Below are positions 34,464 to 43,808 of a stretch of DNA of 64,000 nucleotides, one piece after another (the stretch's first letter is position 1; every line of letters begins with the position of its first letter). Below the pieces are notes generated by a model. It was not told the DNA's origin and did not search any database. It saw nothing but the letters and a program-made list of their open reading frames with translations. Position numbers and translations under genes: made by a program. Source of the DNA: Cymbomonas tetramitiformis (taxonomy: Eukaryota; Chlorophyta; Pyramimonadophyceae; Pyramimonadales; Pyramimonadaceae); the NCBI GenBank assembly GCA_001247695.2, contig LGRX02024755.1, positions 1 through 64,000 on the forward strand. The letters run 5' to 3'.

Positions 34464-34714
34464 TGACGGAAAGGGTGATCTGAGGGTATATATAATATAT
34501 ATATATGCACGATAAAGTCACAGAAAACACAGTGCCGGGTGCTCGGAAACGGAATAGCATAAACTGGGAAGACCGCAGACATACGGACTGTCTAACTAGA
34601 GAAGGCTAACGGTACGAGGACACGGTCACGCGTGACACATGCCACACACAGTGAGGGGTGAAGCAAGGAGAAGCGGCCCCCCATACAGTGGGGGGGAAAT
34701 CGGCTTCCCCGTGA
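34464..34714 (-). repeat. LTR of element E
   Basis: Inferred from position and from the conserved CACCACCTCAC hairpin that follows; there is no second copy in the window. Confidence 0.55.
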
Positions 34715-34725
34715 CACCACCTCAC

Positions 34726-34964
34726 TGACAGGAAGTGTGAAATATATATATATAGTGGATATATATATATGTACGCAGGTCAAGAAAGTTGTGCAGTGGC
34801 TCGCACGGATTTCGCAGTCAAAAAGATGATCGAATAAAATACTTAGGTGTTTTATGAGCTGGGAGCTGGGAGCCTGAACCTGACACCGCAGATCGAGTGG
34901 TGACACAAGAGCAGGGCTGCCGACCCCCCTGGGAGAGGGGGGGCAAAAGTCACTGCTTCCATGA
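34726..34964 (-). repeat. 3' LTR of element A
   Basis: 239 bp, paired with 38941-39181. Contains an A/T dyad (ATATATATATAGTGGATATA). Confidence 0.9.
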
Positions 34965-35155
34965 CACCACCTCACCGCGAAGAGGTGAGGTGTCAGGCAA
35001 AGGACACAGTAAGCAAACACACCCTAAACCCTAGCAACACAAATTGTTACGGGCCCAATGGGGCTCCCCAGTGTCAACCTAGAGCGGTACCCCGCACAGG
35101 CTGCAATCCGAAGCAAGATGCAAAGCTAGAGGCTAGGTGATGTGCGATGTTATAA

Positions 35156-36753
35156 TCAGGGTGCACCACCAGACGGTGGTGCAATGCCGTGATCGGTCAC
35201 GGCCGATTTGCCGAGGTCCGTGGGCGGGATGTAGACGGGGCTAGAGCGGAAAGCAGGCCAGTCGGTGTCGTCCTCCTCGTCAATGTACCCAGACAGCGCC
35301 ATGGCGCCAGGCACCCACGCCGCTTCACCAGCATCAAGGTCGATGACAGGCCCGCCGTCCATCTCGTACGAATCGGGAGCGGGCTCGATGGCACGAACGT
35401 GCATGACAGTTGGGCCCTGCGGCGCGGTGCCACCCTGCGGCTCCGGCTCCACCCGAGCAGCACGAGCGGCAGGAGCGGCGGACGGAGGCCACGCAGACAG
35501 AGGTGGCGGCTTCGAGGGAGGGGGCGGAGCATCCGGTGGGACACGGTCAGGGCTAAACGCCTTGGTGCACGAGTAAGGGCAAACACCTGCAGTGCCCAGG
35601 TGTGCGTCGGTCACCGCCCAGAGGCGGAAGCAAGTGATACAGGGGCTACCTTTCCCTTCCCATTGAAGGTAGCGGACGCCCTTGACGGGCTTCCAATCGC
35701 CGACGGGCTTCTCCCTACGGCGCGAGCCGAAGGAATAAGCGGAGCCACCAGGAGACCCGCCACCACCGCCTCGGGCACCACCACCAGCCGCTGAGCCACC
35801 ACCACCGGACACCGGCTCGGACCTGCGCGCCAGCGGGAACTCGTCGCGGAAGACCTTGCTGAGGCGGAGGGCGAGGGAGGCGTAGGTGAAGTGTTGGCCC
35901 ATGCCCAACTCACGGAGCACCACCAGGTAGAGGGGCGCGAAGTGGGGGGAGGCAGAGGCGGATGCGCGAAGGACGGCGTACAGGTCCTGGACGAGGTCGC
36001 TGTCGGCGTAGGACGGGTTGAGCTTGCGGTGCTTGTCCGCGAGCATACGGAAAACCGCAAGCTGGGGGGCGGGCTCAATGGTCTCGTCGATGACCACAAC
36101 GCGAAGGCGAACCCAAAACCGATGAGGGTCGGGGTCCCCAATGCCTTCAACGTGAAAACACAACCGCTGCAGTGCGCAGCGGCCGTCATGGGGGTGCACC
36201 AGGGAAGACTCTTCGTAAAGAGTCAGGGCAGTACCGCGGAGAACCGTTGGGAGGACGATGTAGATGAGTTCGTTCAGGGTTAAGTGGTAGACCTCGTACT
36301 CGTTGTCCAGATCCAGAAGCTTCAGGAACTCGTCGCGGGACACAGGGCCAAAGACATGAGACATGTTGGCCAAGAGGACCGCGAAATCGGACTCAGCTTC
36401 GCGGGGGTGTCAAGGGTAATGCCAATTTTGGGCTTAAAGCCGTGGGCACAAAGTAGTTTCGATAGCTCCTCCCCATAGGAGAAGGCGAAGTCGAGCTTGT
36501 CGGTGAATTCTCCACGTTGAGAAGCTCGAACTGGAGTGGAGACCCAGGCATCGCTGTCGGCATGGAACTCAGCAGAGGTCGCAGACCGAGAAATCGGCGT
36601 TGGGCGGCTCCGCAAAGAGGACATCCGAATGATGGGGTCGGAGTCGTCATCCCCGCCAGGACTGGAAGCAGGGGTAGAATGGGGGGACCCCCCGCCAGTG
36701 GCGCGGGCGGCCCGAAGCCGACTGCCGAGAGGCGTGTTGGCGGCTGCTGACAT
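35156..36753 (-). CDS. Gag-like protein of element A (one-base frameshift)
   Basis: The minus-strand frame from 36753 (MSAAANTPLGSR) continues to ...KIGITLDTP and must change frame in the five-C run near 36408-36412 to join REAESDFAVLLANMSHVFGP; one extra C would make it continuous, giving about 530 aa. The central part (~160-330) is helical with LTLNELIYIVLPTVLRGTAL and is probably the capsid region. A Gly-rich linker follows, then a Cys-rich stretch (GSPCITCFRLWAV ... GVCPYSCTKAF) that could bind zinc, and an acidic, Pro-rich tail (YIDEEDDTDWPAF). No protease, integrase or RT follows. Family not recognised beyond retroelement Gag by structure and context. Confidence 0.7.
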
Positions 36754-36781
36754 GGCGGGTAAGACGTAGTCGGAAATGGTG

Positions 36782-36958
36782 TGCTGGAAACAGCAGCTCA
36801 GGCAGTGGGGACCCGCTGCCGACGGTGAAACAACGGATCACTAAACTCGGATATAAGAACGATATATACCCGAGATGAGTGACACAGGCTGGCCACCGAA
36901 GATGACATACAGGAATGACACTAGACTGTACGAACTAGTCGTAGTGTCAATTCCAGCA
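36782..36958 (-). repeat. 3' LTR of element C
   Basis: Pairs with 38530-38706; only a few substitutions apart. Confidence 0.92.
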
Positions 36959-37408
36959 CACCACCTCATCTGAGGTGGACCAGCTAGTGACACTCACCAC
37001 CCTAGCTACTAGAGTTTACAGATAAATGTCAGGATGTTAACTCTAGTCAGCTAGTCAAGTCACAAGTGGCGTGATGAAAGTACAGGCTAGCAAAATAAAT
37101 ACTTGCTAAGCCTAGGAAATTGCTAGGACCAATTTCGGTTTGCTAAAATTAATGCTCTGCCAGCTAGTGGTGGGTGCTGTTGTAAATCTCGCCTGTCTGC
37201 ATGTGATGGAGAATGCTAAAAGAACTCTGCCTGTCGGTTTAGCTTGAATACTTCTGCGAACTATAAAGGTCTCCTGCCATAAAAATTGTTCGTCTTAATC
37301 TGATAAAGCTGCCCGCTAGTGGTGAGAATTACAGCAACATCCTTCTGCCCAAAACTACAGCAAGTGGTGGAGATTGCTAACGCGAGCACCGCCTGTCTGT
37401 TTAGAGAA
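36959..37408. other. 3' internal region of element C, no gene
   Basis: Starts with the CACCACCTCATCTGAGGTGG hairpin; holds short repeats of TGCTAA/CTGCCTGTCTG type. Confidence 0.5.
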
Positions 37409-38307
37409 CTAATAGTAGTCATCACTAGAATCGAAACCAGCATCTTCCCCATAGTAAGATTCTTCATCATAAAAACCAGCACCACCAATTTCGTCGGAAT
37501 CGTGGGCTTCTGCCTCCCAGGCAGCCCACTCCTCTGCGGTGTACTCGATCTCATCGTCCGCAGTAGACTCATCTTCAAAAGAAACTGCGCTCACATGAAA
37601 CTCGCTCTGCGGTAAAAATTCCTCCCCAAGTGGGGCTCCAAAACTCCGCCATAAGATTCGCTCTGAAAACCTGTGTTCAGAGTTCCATCCCGTTCCAACT
37701 GCTCTAACGGAAAATACGGAGCGGCCAAGTGGCCATGACGCTCCACCTCTCCCTCTTCACAACTGTCAGAGTCATCGTAATACCCAAGTGGGTACTGCGA
37801 TTCATCTTCATCACTACTTCCTCGCTCCTCAAAATGCTGGTCCCCAGAGCCCATATAGGGAGGCGTCACAAGAGGGGGCGCATGAACGTAATGAACTTCT
37901 GTGCGCACAGGAGGGGCCTGTGGCACAATGTCTCTTGCCCTAGTAATACTAGGCAAGGGTCTCGTGGTCGAAATCTGAGTTGAAACTGATTTAGTGGAAA
38001 GAATTGCGGGCGCATCCCCAACGCCTGTCTCACACAGCGAAACAGCAGAACTCGCGAAATCATCGGAACCAGCACCACCAACCTGTGTGCTCTCTGAAAC
38101 AATAATCTCCAAAATAATCGGCGGATCTGCGGTCAAAATCTGCGGAGAAATCTGCGGCGTACGAAAATGCGAAACAGCTGTGTGCAAAGAAGAGCACAGC
38201 GAAATAAGCTGAGACCGCTTGAGAGAAAGAACTCTCTCAAAACCAGAGTCAATAGATGCCAAAAGAGCTGTAAGCTCCTCACTCGAAGAAATCTGCTGCG
38301 GATCCAT
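37409..38307 (-). CDS. acidic protein of element C (one-base frameshift)
   Basis: Starts at ATG 38307 (MDPQQISSSEELTALLASID) and runs to about 37620, where a T5 run in coding sense shifts the frame; reading on gives EFLPQSEFHVSAVSFEDEST and a Tyr/Asp/Glu-rich tail (FYDEESYYGEDAGFDSSDDY). About 298 aa in total. The N-terminus (~1-50) is helical; the rest looks disordered with clusters of acidic residues. No nucleic-acid binding motif or known domain. Presumably a structural or accessory protein of a non-autonomous element that relies on a related copia element for pol functions. Confidence 0.55.
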
Positions 38308-38529
38308 CGAAGAAAACGAGATCTAACAATGAAATAACGTAACAAAAATCGTAGGAGTCCACCCCGTCGAAATTACCCAAAGCCGTAAGCAGCCGCCTCC
38401 AGAAAATACGCAGAATTTGCTCTAAAGCGTCCCACAAGGCGTGGAGACGCTCAACCGAAAGATAGGGCGGAAATAAAATAAATTCTACGATAAAATTCAG
38501 TTCACGCGAACGTGAGAGGGACCATAACC

Positions 38530-38706
38530 TGCTGGAAACAGCAGCTCAGGCAGTGGGGACCCGCTGCCGACGGTGAAACAACGGATCACTAAACTCGGAT
38601 ATAAGAACGATATATACCCGAGATGAGTGACATAGGCTGACCACCGAAGATGACATACAGGAATGACACTAGACTGTACGAACTAGTCGTAGTGTCAATT
38701 CCAGCA
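38530..38706 (-). repeat. 5' LTR of element C
   Basis: Pairs with 36782-36958; preceded by CATAACC, the complement of the primer site. Confidence 0.92.
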
Positions 38707-38940
38707 TGGTGGTCGTAAGCGTGCGTTGCGCACGAAGACAAAGATTGGGCGTTACGCTCAAATAAAGAACTGCGGATGCTGTTGCAGCACGTTTGGGGGG
38801 AAGGCGCGAAGCAACGGTACGTGACTGCCGGCCGGTTTGATGAGTAGTGACGTTGCGTCACTGTATACCGCGTTGCGCGGGATCCGAATGAAAGCTAAAA
38901 AAGAACGTGAGAAACCACCAGCTAGTGGTAACCCATAACC

Positions 38941-39181
38941 TGACAGGAAGTGTGAAATATATATATATATAGTGGATATATATATATGTACGCAGGTCAA
39001 GAAAGTTGTGCAGTGGCTCGCACGGATTTCGCAGTCAAAAAGATGATCGAATAAAATACTTAGGTGTTTTATGAGCTGGGAGCTGGGGGCCTGAACCTGA
39101 CACCGCAGATCGAGTGGTGACACAAGAGCAGGGCTGCCGACCCCCCTGGGAGAGGGGGGGCAAAAGTCACTGCTTCCATGA
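38941..39181 (-). repeat. 5' LTR of element A
   Basis: Pairs with 34726-34964; preceded by AACCCATAACC, the complement of the primer site. Confidence 0.9.
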
Positions 39182-39999
39182 CTCACCCCGAAGGTGTGAG
39201 TGGCCATCCTAGAGCAAGCAAACCCTAAAACCGCTAAACCCAATGTCGCTTTAAGTCAGTGAGAGTCCAGGGGACCATCTCAGTCCAGCTAACAGTCAGG
39301 AAGATGTGGCGCTACTCCGGAAGTGAGATGTGGCTAAGTCTAGAATTGGTTGGCTGCAGTTGGTTGCGATGTGATCGTGCTTTCACTGAGTGGTGGCGGC
39401 GGTGTTCTCGAAGATGTCGAGGGGCATCCAGGCGATAAATTAACCAACTCCTGTGCGGTGCCAAAGCCAAAAGTAGCCTGGCACCACCAGAGCGAATGCG
39501 TCGATGAGAAGGGGGTGGGGAGGTGGAAGGTGAAAAATGCGGTAAGGGGGCGCGATTGAGCGCATTGGGAATGGCTCGAAAGGAACGATGGTGAGGGGCG
39601 AAGTGGGCGTGGCAACATCACCACACACCACTAGATGGTGAACAGGTGGGGTGCAAGGCGAGGGCGAAGGGAGTGGAGGGACGAAGTCGAAGGAGTCAAA
39701 GCACTCGTTGTTGATGGCGAACGCGATGGACTCGAGTTTGGTGCTTGGTGTGTAAGCACCACCAGGCACCACCAGACCACAGTCAAAGGGAAGATGTTTC
39801 ATGAAGGATGCAATCGTGCCGCACAGGCCGCGCGCCCCCAACAGTCGCGCCGCCCATAGCCGCGCGATGCCCCAACAGAGAGCGCACCGCAACGGCAGAT
39901 TGGGGGAAAAGTTGTATCCTTCGTGTTTCACGCTCTTCGCCGCCTACGTGGCACCGTGGGGAGTCAGTACTCTGTACCGCACCAGAATCGCCATCAATA

Positions 40000-40072
40000 G
40001 CCAGAGTAGCTCAACGGCTGAGCGCTCGTCCGGTATGCGAGAGGTCACGGGCTCGATCCCGGCCTGGCTCAC
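40000..40072 (+). tRNA. tRNA-like sequence in the left TRIM LTR, positional anticodon GGT
   Basis: Acceptor GCCAGAG pairs over 5 of 7 bases with GCCTGGC. T8-A9 are normal, the D-arm GCTC-AACGGCT-GAGC includes GG, and the anticodon arm CTCGT-CCGGTAT-GCGAG is fully paired. The T-arm GGG-CTCGATC-CC is one base short. Position 33 is C, and 34-36 would read GGT (Thr). A TTTTT Pol III stop follows at 40074-40078. Better read as a tRNA-derived promoter module than as a translating tRNA. Confidence 0.5.
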
Positions 40073-40078
40073 CTTTTT

Positions 40079-40119
40079 CGGGCTTCTGGTCTAGCGGTAC
40101 AATTTCTGTTTCCCCATGA
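40079..40119 (+). other. 5'-half tRNA-like segment ending the TRIM LTR
   Basis: GGGCTTCTGGTCTAGCGGTA resembles the acceptor/D-arm half (A box TGGTCTAGCGGTA) of an elongator tRNA such as Gly or Pro, stopping at an anticodon-loop-like CTGTTTCCCCATGA where the LTR ends. Confidence 0.4.
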
Positions 40120-40212
40120 GGTTATGGGCTCTTACCACGCTTCCACTGCGCAGGTGTGACGCCGGCAGCTGGTTGTGGTTGTGCCACGTAGACACTTCAG
40201 AGTGAGGTTGTG

Positions 40213-40534
40213 TCATGAAGGATACAATCGTGCCGCACAGGCCGCGCGCCCCCAACAGTCGCGCCGCCCATAGCCGCGCGATGCCCCAACAGAGAGCGCA
40301 CCGCAACGGCAGATCGGGGGAAAAGTTGTATCCTTCGTGTTTCACTCTTCGCCGCCGACGTGGCACCGTGGGGAGTCAGTACTCTGTACCGCACCAGAAT
40401 CGCCATCAATAGCCAGAGTAGCTCAACGGCTGAGCGCTCGTCCGGTATGCGAGAGGTCACGGGCTCGCGGATCCCGGCCTGGCTCACCTTTTTCGGGCTT
40501 CTGGTCTAGCGGTACAATTTCTGTTTCCCCATGA
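40213..40534 (+). repeat. right LTR of the TRIM
   Basis: 322 bp, pairs with the left LTR. Its tRNA-like part (40413-40487) has GGCTCGCGGATCC instead of GGCTCGATCC, which breaks the B box. Confidence 0.9.
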
Positions 40535-40739
40535 ATGTTGTCGTCGAAGCAAGTCCAGTGCAGACCGAACTGCGGCCATGCGCGCACGCTTGCGTAGCGA
40601 GGCCATGATCTCTGCGGCCGCGAAATCTGGAAGGCGCGTCGATAGGGTTTCGAGGCGCAAAGGTAACTTCCCGAAAAATCAACCAAATCAAGCGATGGAG
40701 AAGTCAAATCGGGGTAGAATCTGAGTATTGTGCTACATT

Positions 40740-42089
40740 GAGCAAGTTTTTTTTTCTTCTGAGGGCGATTTCCTCTTTCGAATTTTCCGGAGGGCGCCGG
40801 ACCGACGACGAGACGGAAGGATAGAGCTGCCCAACTTAAACTGGTCCGTTCATTTTTAACAGTGGCAACTTTCCGAATCCGACAGTCCATACGATACGAT
40901 TCCAGAGATCAAAATACGATACATACGACCCATACATTCCTTTGTTGCTCTTCGGACCTTCCGATGTTCCCGATCTGAAAACATTGGACGGCTCAACTTT
41001 AGTTGGGCACCCCCATGGAACGACTTCTATTACTTGCGTTGTCCTCGACTCGTCGTTACGACTACGACGACAACTAGTACTACTATCGAGGTACCATCCT
41101 GATCGTATGACGAGCACGAATGCAGCCATTTACCTCAACACCTAAAGTGAGGTGTCTTCTAACATGTGATTGCTAATTTGCCACTTCTGCATAACTTATA
41201 AAAGGTTGGTTGTCATCGCGTGAAAAGTACAATCCGAGCACACACACCATTCGCTTATATCGATGACTCATCAACGACGACCTAGATGGTGTTAGCATCC
41301 CGCTTACATCAAGGAATTAAAACGAGCATGCATTATGGCGGGAATAGTATACTTGGCTTTGACAACTTCGTTCAATCATCGCACTTACCTTTACTCCTGC
41401 AGAAGCGAGGATAAAATCTTAGACTGACGAAAGTGCAATTCTGGGCGAGGGAGATCCTCAGTGTGCAAGATGCCATCATATCGCGAACATAGAGAGCGAC
41501 ATCGGTGGATATAATTTTGAGAATGCTACCGCAATACTGCAGGAATCGCACCTGTTGTGGGTGTATATATTACAATCATATTTCACATCAGAAGAACTCG
41601 GCAGATATGCAGGCCCATCCGTGAGTTCACTCCTTCGCATTCTTGAATATTTCAGGACAGTCAAGCAAGAATAAAAGACTATGGACTTCCGCCTGTAACT
41701 TAATTCTTCAAAGATGAGGAGCCTGTAAGTATCAGCACAACCACTTGGAACAAGGGGGACGCAGCGCGTTATACACTTCCTCGCGGTAGCTCGTCACTTA
41801 AATAAAGCGTTCAGGTGTACGAAAACTTGAACCCTCCAGGAATCACTATTCCTGCATATCACATTGTTATCCAAATATTTTTTACTAAAGTTTCGCGAAC
41901 TTGATTTTCTCAGGAAAATATGTTAAGAAAACACTGCAGCTGGGGACAACAAGTTCGAAGTTCGATAATTTGAACTGCACCAAGAGAGACAATTCGTCAC
42001 GGAGAAAATAACAATACGTGTTTCGTGTTGTTGCGCTACCGCTATTTTGCGTTGTCTTGTCTTCACTAACCGGTACTTTTGTTCCCTAT
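40740..42089. other. no gene recognised
   Basis: Presumed host intergenic DNA between element E and the small secreted-protein gene. No long ORF or repeat stands out. Confidence 0.5.
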
Positions 42090-42374
42090 TTACTCTGTGT
42101 TAGGCTTCACACTGTTGCTCGATGGTTGGTGCTCGGCACATATCCAGTGATATGGAGGGAGACAAATGTTGTCCTGGAACACTGAGTCATAAAAGCACGT
42201 ATATGTATGATTACAGCAGCTTCCATATTGAGTAGCAGATGGTACGCACGGCATGCACAACTCGGACTGGCATTGAGCACTTAAAGCCAAATCGAGAGGC
42301 TCCGTTCGACTGGAGACCAGCGTTGCAAAAAGGCAGACTAGCAACGCGAAAAGCAAGCAGCGAAAACCGAGCAT
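42090..42374 (-). CDS. small secreted Cys-rich protein, hypothetical
   Basis: Single ORF of 94 aa. Residues 1-22 form a classical signal peptide (Met, then FRCLLFALLVCLFATLVSS with a plausible cleavage before RTEP). The mature part of ~72 aa has nine to ten cysteines in a tight pattern (CQSELCMPCVPS, YGSCCNHTYTCFYDSVF, ICLPPYHWICAEH), suggesting a disulfide-stabilised extracellular or vacuolar protein. I recognise no family. It may be one exon of a larger gene. Context (between transposons) gives no clue. No breaks. Confidence 0.5.
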   Translation of the reverse strand: MLGFRCLLFALLVCLFATLVSSRTEPLDLALSAQCQSELCMPCVPSATQYGSCCNHTYTCFYDSVFQDNICLPPYHWICAEHQPSSNSVKPNTE

Positions 42375-42754
42375 TGTCGCTTTCGAATATTATCTAATTT
42401 TTGAACCACTGGAATCCTCTAAACAAGTCCAAAACAATGTACAATGTTCAGCACTTTCTTAAACCAACAAGGAACCTCATGGATAAACCCGATTGCCCTT
42501 ATCGTTATCAGGAACCTTACATTATGACAGAACCGTTACAAAAAGTCCCCAAAAAACATTGAAGATTGTTTTGAAGAGTCAGCATAATCTAACGATCGTA
42601 TACATCCTCGAGGAAGCCCAGGACACTATCGATCATTAGATTCATTTGCTGATACGCTCGGCTGATACGTGGATGGCGCTGGCGCTCACTTGGAGAGCGG
42701 GGACGACGTTTCTGTCGTGACGATGACGTGACGATGCCGTGACGCTGACGTGCC
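42375..42754. other. no gene seen
   Basis: AT-rich, then GC-richer sequence leading into the microsatellite; GACG-type short repeats near 42715-42750. Confidence 0.4.
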
Positions 42755-43013
42755 ATGCCATGCCATGACATGACATTTGACATGACATTTGACATGACAT
42801 TTGACATGACATTTGACATGACATGACATGACATTTGACATGACATGACATGACATTTGACATGCCATGCCATGACATGACATGACATTTGACATGACAT
42901 GAGTGCATGCCATGCCATGCCATGACATTTGACATGACATTTGACATGACATTTGACATGACATGACATTTGACATGACATGACATGACATTTGACATGC
43001 CATGCCATGACAT
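42755..43013. repeat. TGACATGACATT / TGCCATGCCATG microsatellite, left part
   Basis: Alternating 5-bp (TGACA, TGCCA) and 7-bp (TTTGACA) units. Open frames through it (Met-Ser-Cys-Gln/His repeats) are artefacts. Confidence 0.9.
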
Positions 43014-43255
43014 TGATGGGAAAGCTAAAATATATACGGCTGTAATATATTATAAGGTTTCACAGAGACGAAAGCTGAAGCCGTGGACTCAGGGTTTCAG
43101 ATACAGTACTAAGGTGAAGATAATAAAATACTGGGTGTTTTATTATCGCAGAGAACGGCGGAAAGCTGACTGCCTACGTGGCACCTCAAGGCGAGGGGTG
43201 ACACAAGAGGATCCACAACTCCCCCCAGTATGGGGTGAAGTTGGGATTCCCATCA
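43014..43255 (-). repeat. 3' LTR of element D
   Basis: Pairs with 47883-48125. Confidence 0.92.
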
Positions 43256-43394
43256 CACCACCTCACCCCGAAGGTGTGAGGTGCCACACGTAGATCCTAA
43301 TCAACAAACACAGGAAACCCTAACTGCACACATCACAAAAATCAAGGGGCCTTTCTCAACCCAGCTAGTACGGCATCCGCCTGCGCTAATCTTG

Positions 43395-43629
43395 TGCGAG
43401 GAAGACAGATCCGCTGTCCGGCTAAGCTCGCTGAGCATCAAACTAATAATCACATAAACAGTGTCTGGCCGAGGCTTTATGCTCTCGGAAACCCAGACAA
43501 TGAAGCAAGACTGTACTACTATACTGTACTACTGTACAGCTAGGATGTCACGGACACGATACGGAAGCAGGGTCAGGCTAGGGGCTAGTCAGAGCCCATA
43601 ATAACTAAGCCTAAACCCGAAGTCCAGCA
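43395..43629 (-). repeat. 3' LTR of element B
   Basis: Pairs with 46440-46681; differs mainly by a short TACTGTACTAC copy-number change. Confidence 0.92.
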
Positions 43630-43808
43630 CACCACCCGTGGGTGTGACTACCTAGCAAAGCAGGTACAGGATATACAGCCACGAGATAATAAACAAACAC
43701 CTAACATTCACTTCGGTGGAAACCAATCACTTCTAGCTGGGTGCCGGGGTCTTGACCCGGCCATCCCACTACTGGGCGCTAAAGTCAATCAAGCTGCCAG
43801 GATAAATG

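Larger units (their letters stand above)
36782..38706 (-). mobile_element. LTR element C, 1.9 kb, inserted in A
   Basis: LTRs 36782-36958 and 38530-38706, both 177 bp and nearly identical (TGCTGGAAACAGCAGC...GTCAATTCCAGCA), flanked by exact duplication TGGTG (36777-36781 and 38707-38711). Sense minus. Primer site GGTTATGGTCCC after the 5' LTR; CACCACCTCATCTGAGGTGG hairpin next to the 3' LTR. Encodes one acidic protein only. Very similar LTRs imply recent insertion. Confidence 0.92.
34726..39181 (-). mobile_element. LTR element A, Gag-only, inserted in E
   Basis: LTRs 34726-34964 and 38941-39181 are nearly identical (TGACAGGAAGTGTGAAATAT ... CTGCTTCCATGA). The target duplication CTCAC flanks it exactly (34721-34725 and 39182-39186). 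Sense is minus. The primer site after the 5' LTR reads GGTTATGGGTTACCAC, resembling the copia half-tRNA-iMet type. It encodes one Gag-like protein and no pol. Element C is nested in its 5' leader. Confidence 0.9.
39799..40119 (+). repeat. left LTR of the TRIM
   Basis: 321 bp. Differs from the right LTR by a handful of changes, among them a CT/AC difference near 39932 and a GCG insertion in the tRNA-like B box of the right copy. Confidence 0.9.
39799..40534 (+). mobile_element. TRIM-type miniature LTR retrotransposon carrying tRNA-like sequences in its LTRs
   Basis: Two 321-322-bp direct repeats (39799-40119 and 40213-40534) enclose only 93 bp. Both repeats begin TCATGAAGGAT and end TTTCCCCATGA. 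Exact 5-bp duplications ATGTT flank the whole (39794-39798 and 40535-40539). The internal segment opens with GGTTATGGGCTC, a copia-type half-initiator-tRNA primer site, directly after the first LTR. There is no coding capacity. Structure, duplication and primer site together define a terminal-repeat retrotransposon in miniature, here in plus orientation inside the minus-strand element E. Each LTR carries a tRNA-like cloverleaf followed by TTTTT and a second half-tRNA-like segment. Confidence 0.88.
39440..40606 (-). pseudogene. orphan ORF of element E, interrupted by the TRIM
   Basis: Before insertion this was a 141-aa frame: 40606-40535 (MASLRKRARMAAVRSALDLL...) then 39793-39440. The TRIM plus its ATGTT duplication now splits it after RRQH. 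It matches the ORF of element D (46837-47265) at both ends and in the middle: MA(S/T)LR(K/Q)R(A/T)RMA, LVV.GGAYTPST and TGVG right before the stop. The stops differ (TAA here, TGA in D) and no similarity follows them, so the protein appears to be under common constraint in this family. It has a basic N-terminus and Pro-rich middle. No known domain. Confidence 0.55.
34464..40740 (-). mobile_element. LTR element E (non-autonomous), truncated and host to nested insertions
   Basis: Its 3' LTR is 34464-34714 (TGACGGAAAG...TTCCCCGTGA). Internal sequence begins CACCACCTCAC at 34715, is cut by element A, and resumes at 39182. It carries a 141-codon ORF (40606-39440) interrupted by a TRIM, plus a 5' untranslated part alignable with element D (GGGTTTCG...AACCAAATCAAGCGATG...GGGGTAGAATCTGA). 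Homology ends near 40740 and no second LTR is seen. Same family as D (43014-48125). Confidence 0.65.

Noticed and set aside
35189..36283. Plus-strand frames of 100-200 aa opposite the element A Gag
   Set aside because: Antisense shadows with biased composition; the minus-strand frame has the structured protein and element context.
42589..43013. Long minus-strand frames of Met-Ser-Cys-Gln/His repeats
   Set aside because: They are translations of the TGACATGACATT microsatellite in several frames; no unique protein sequence.
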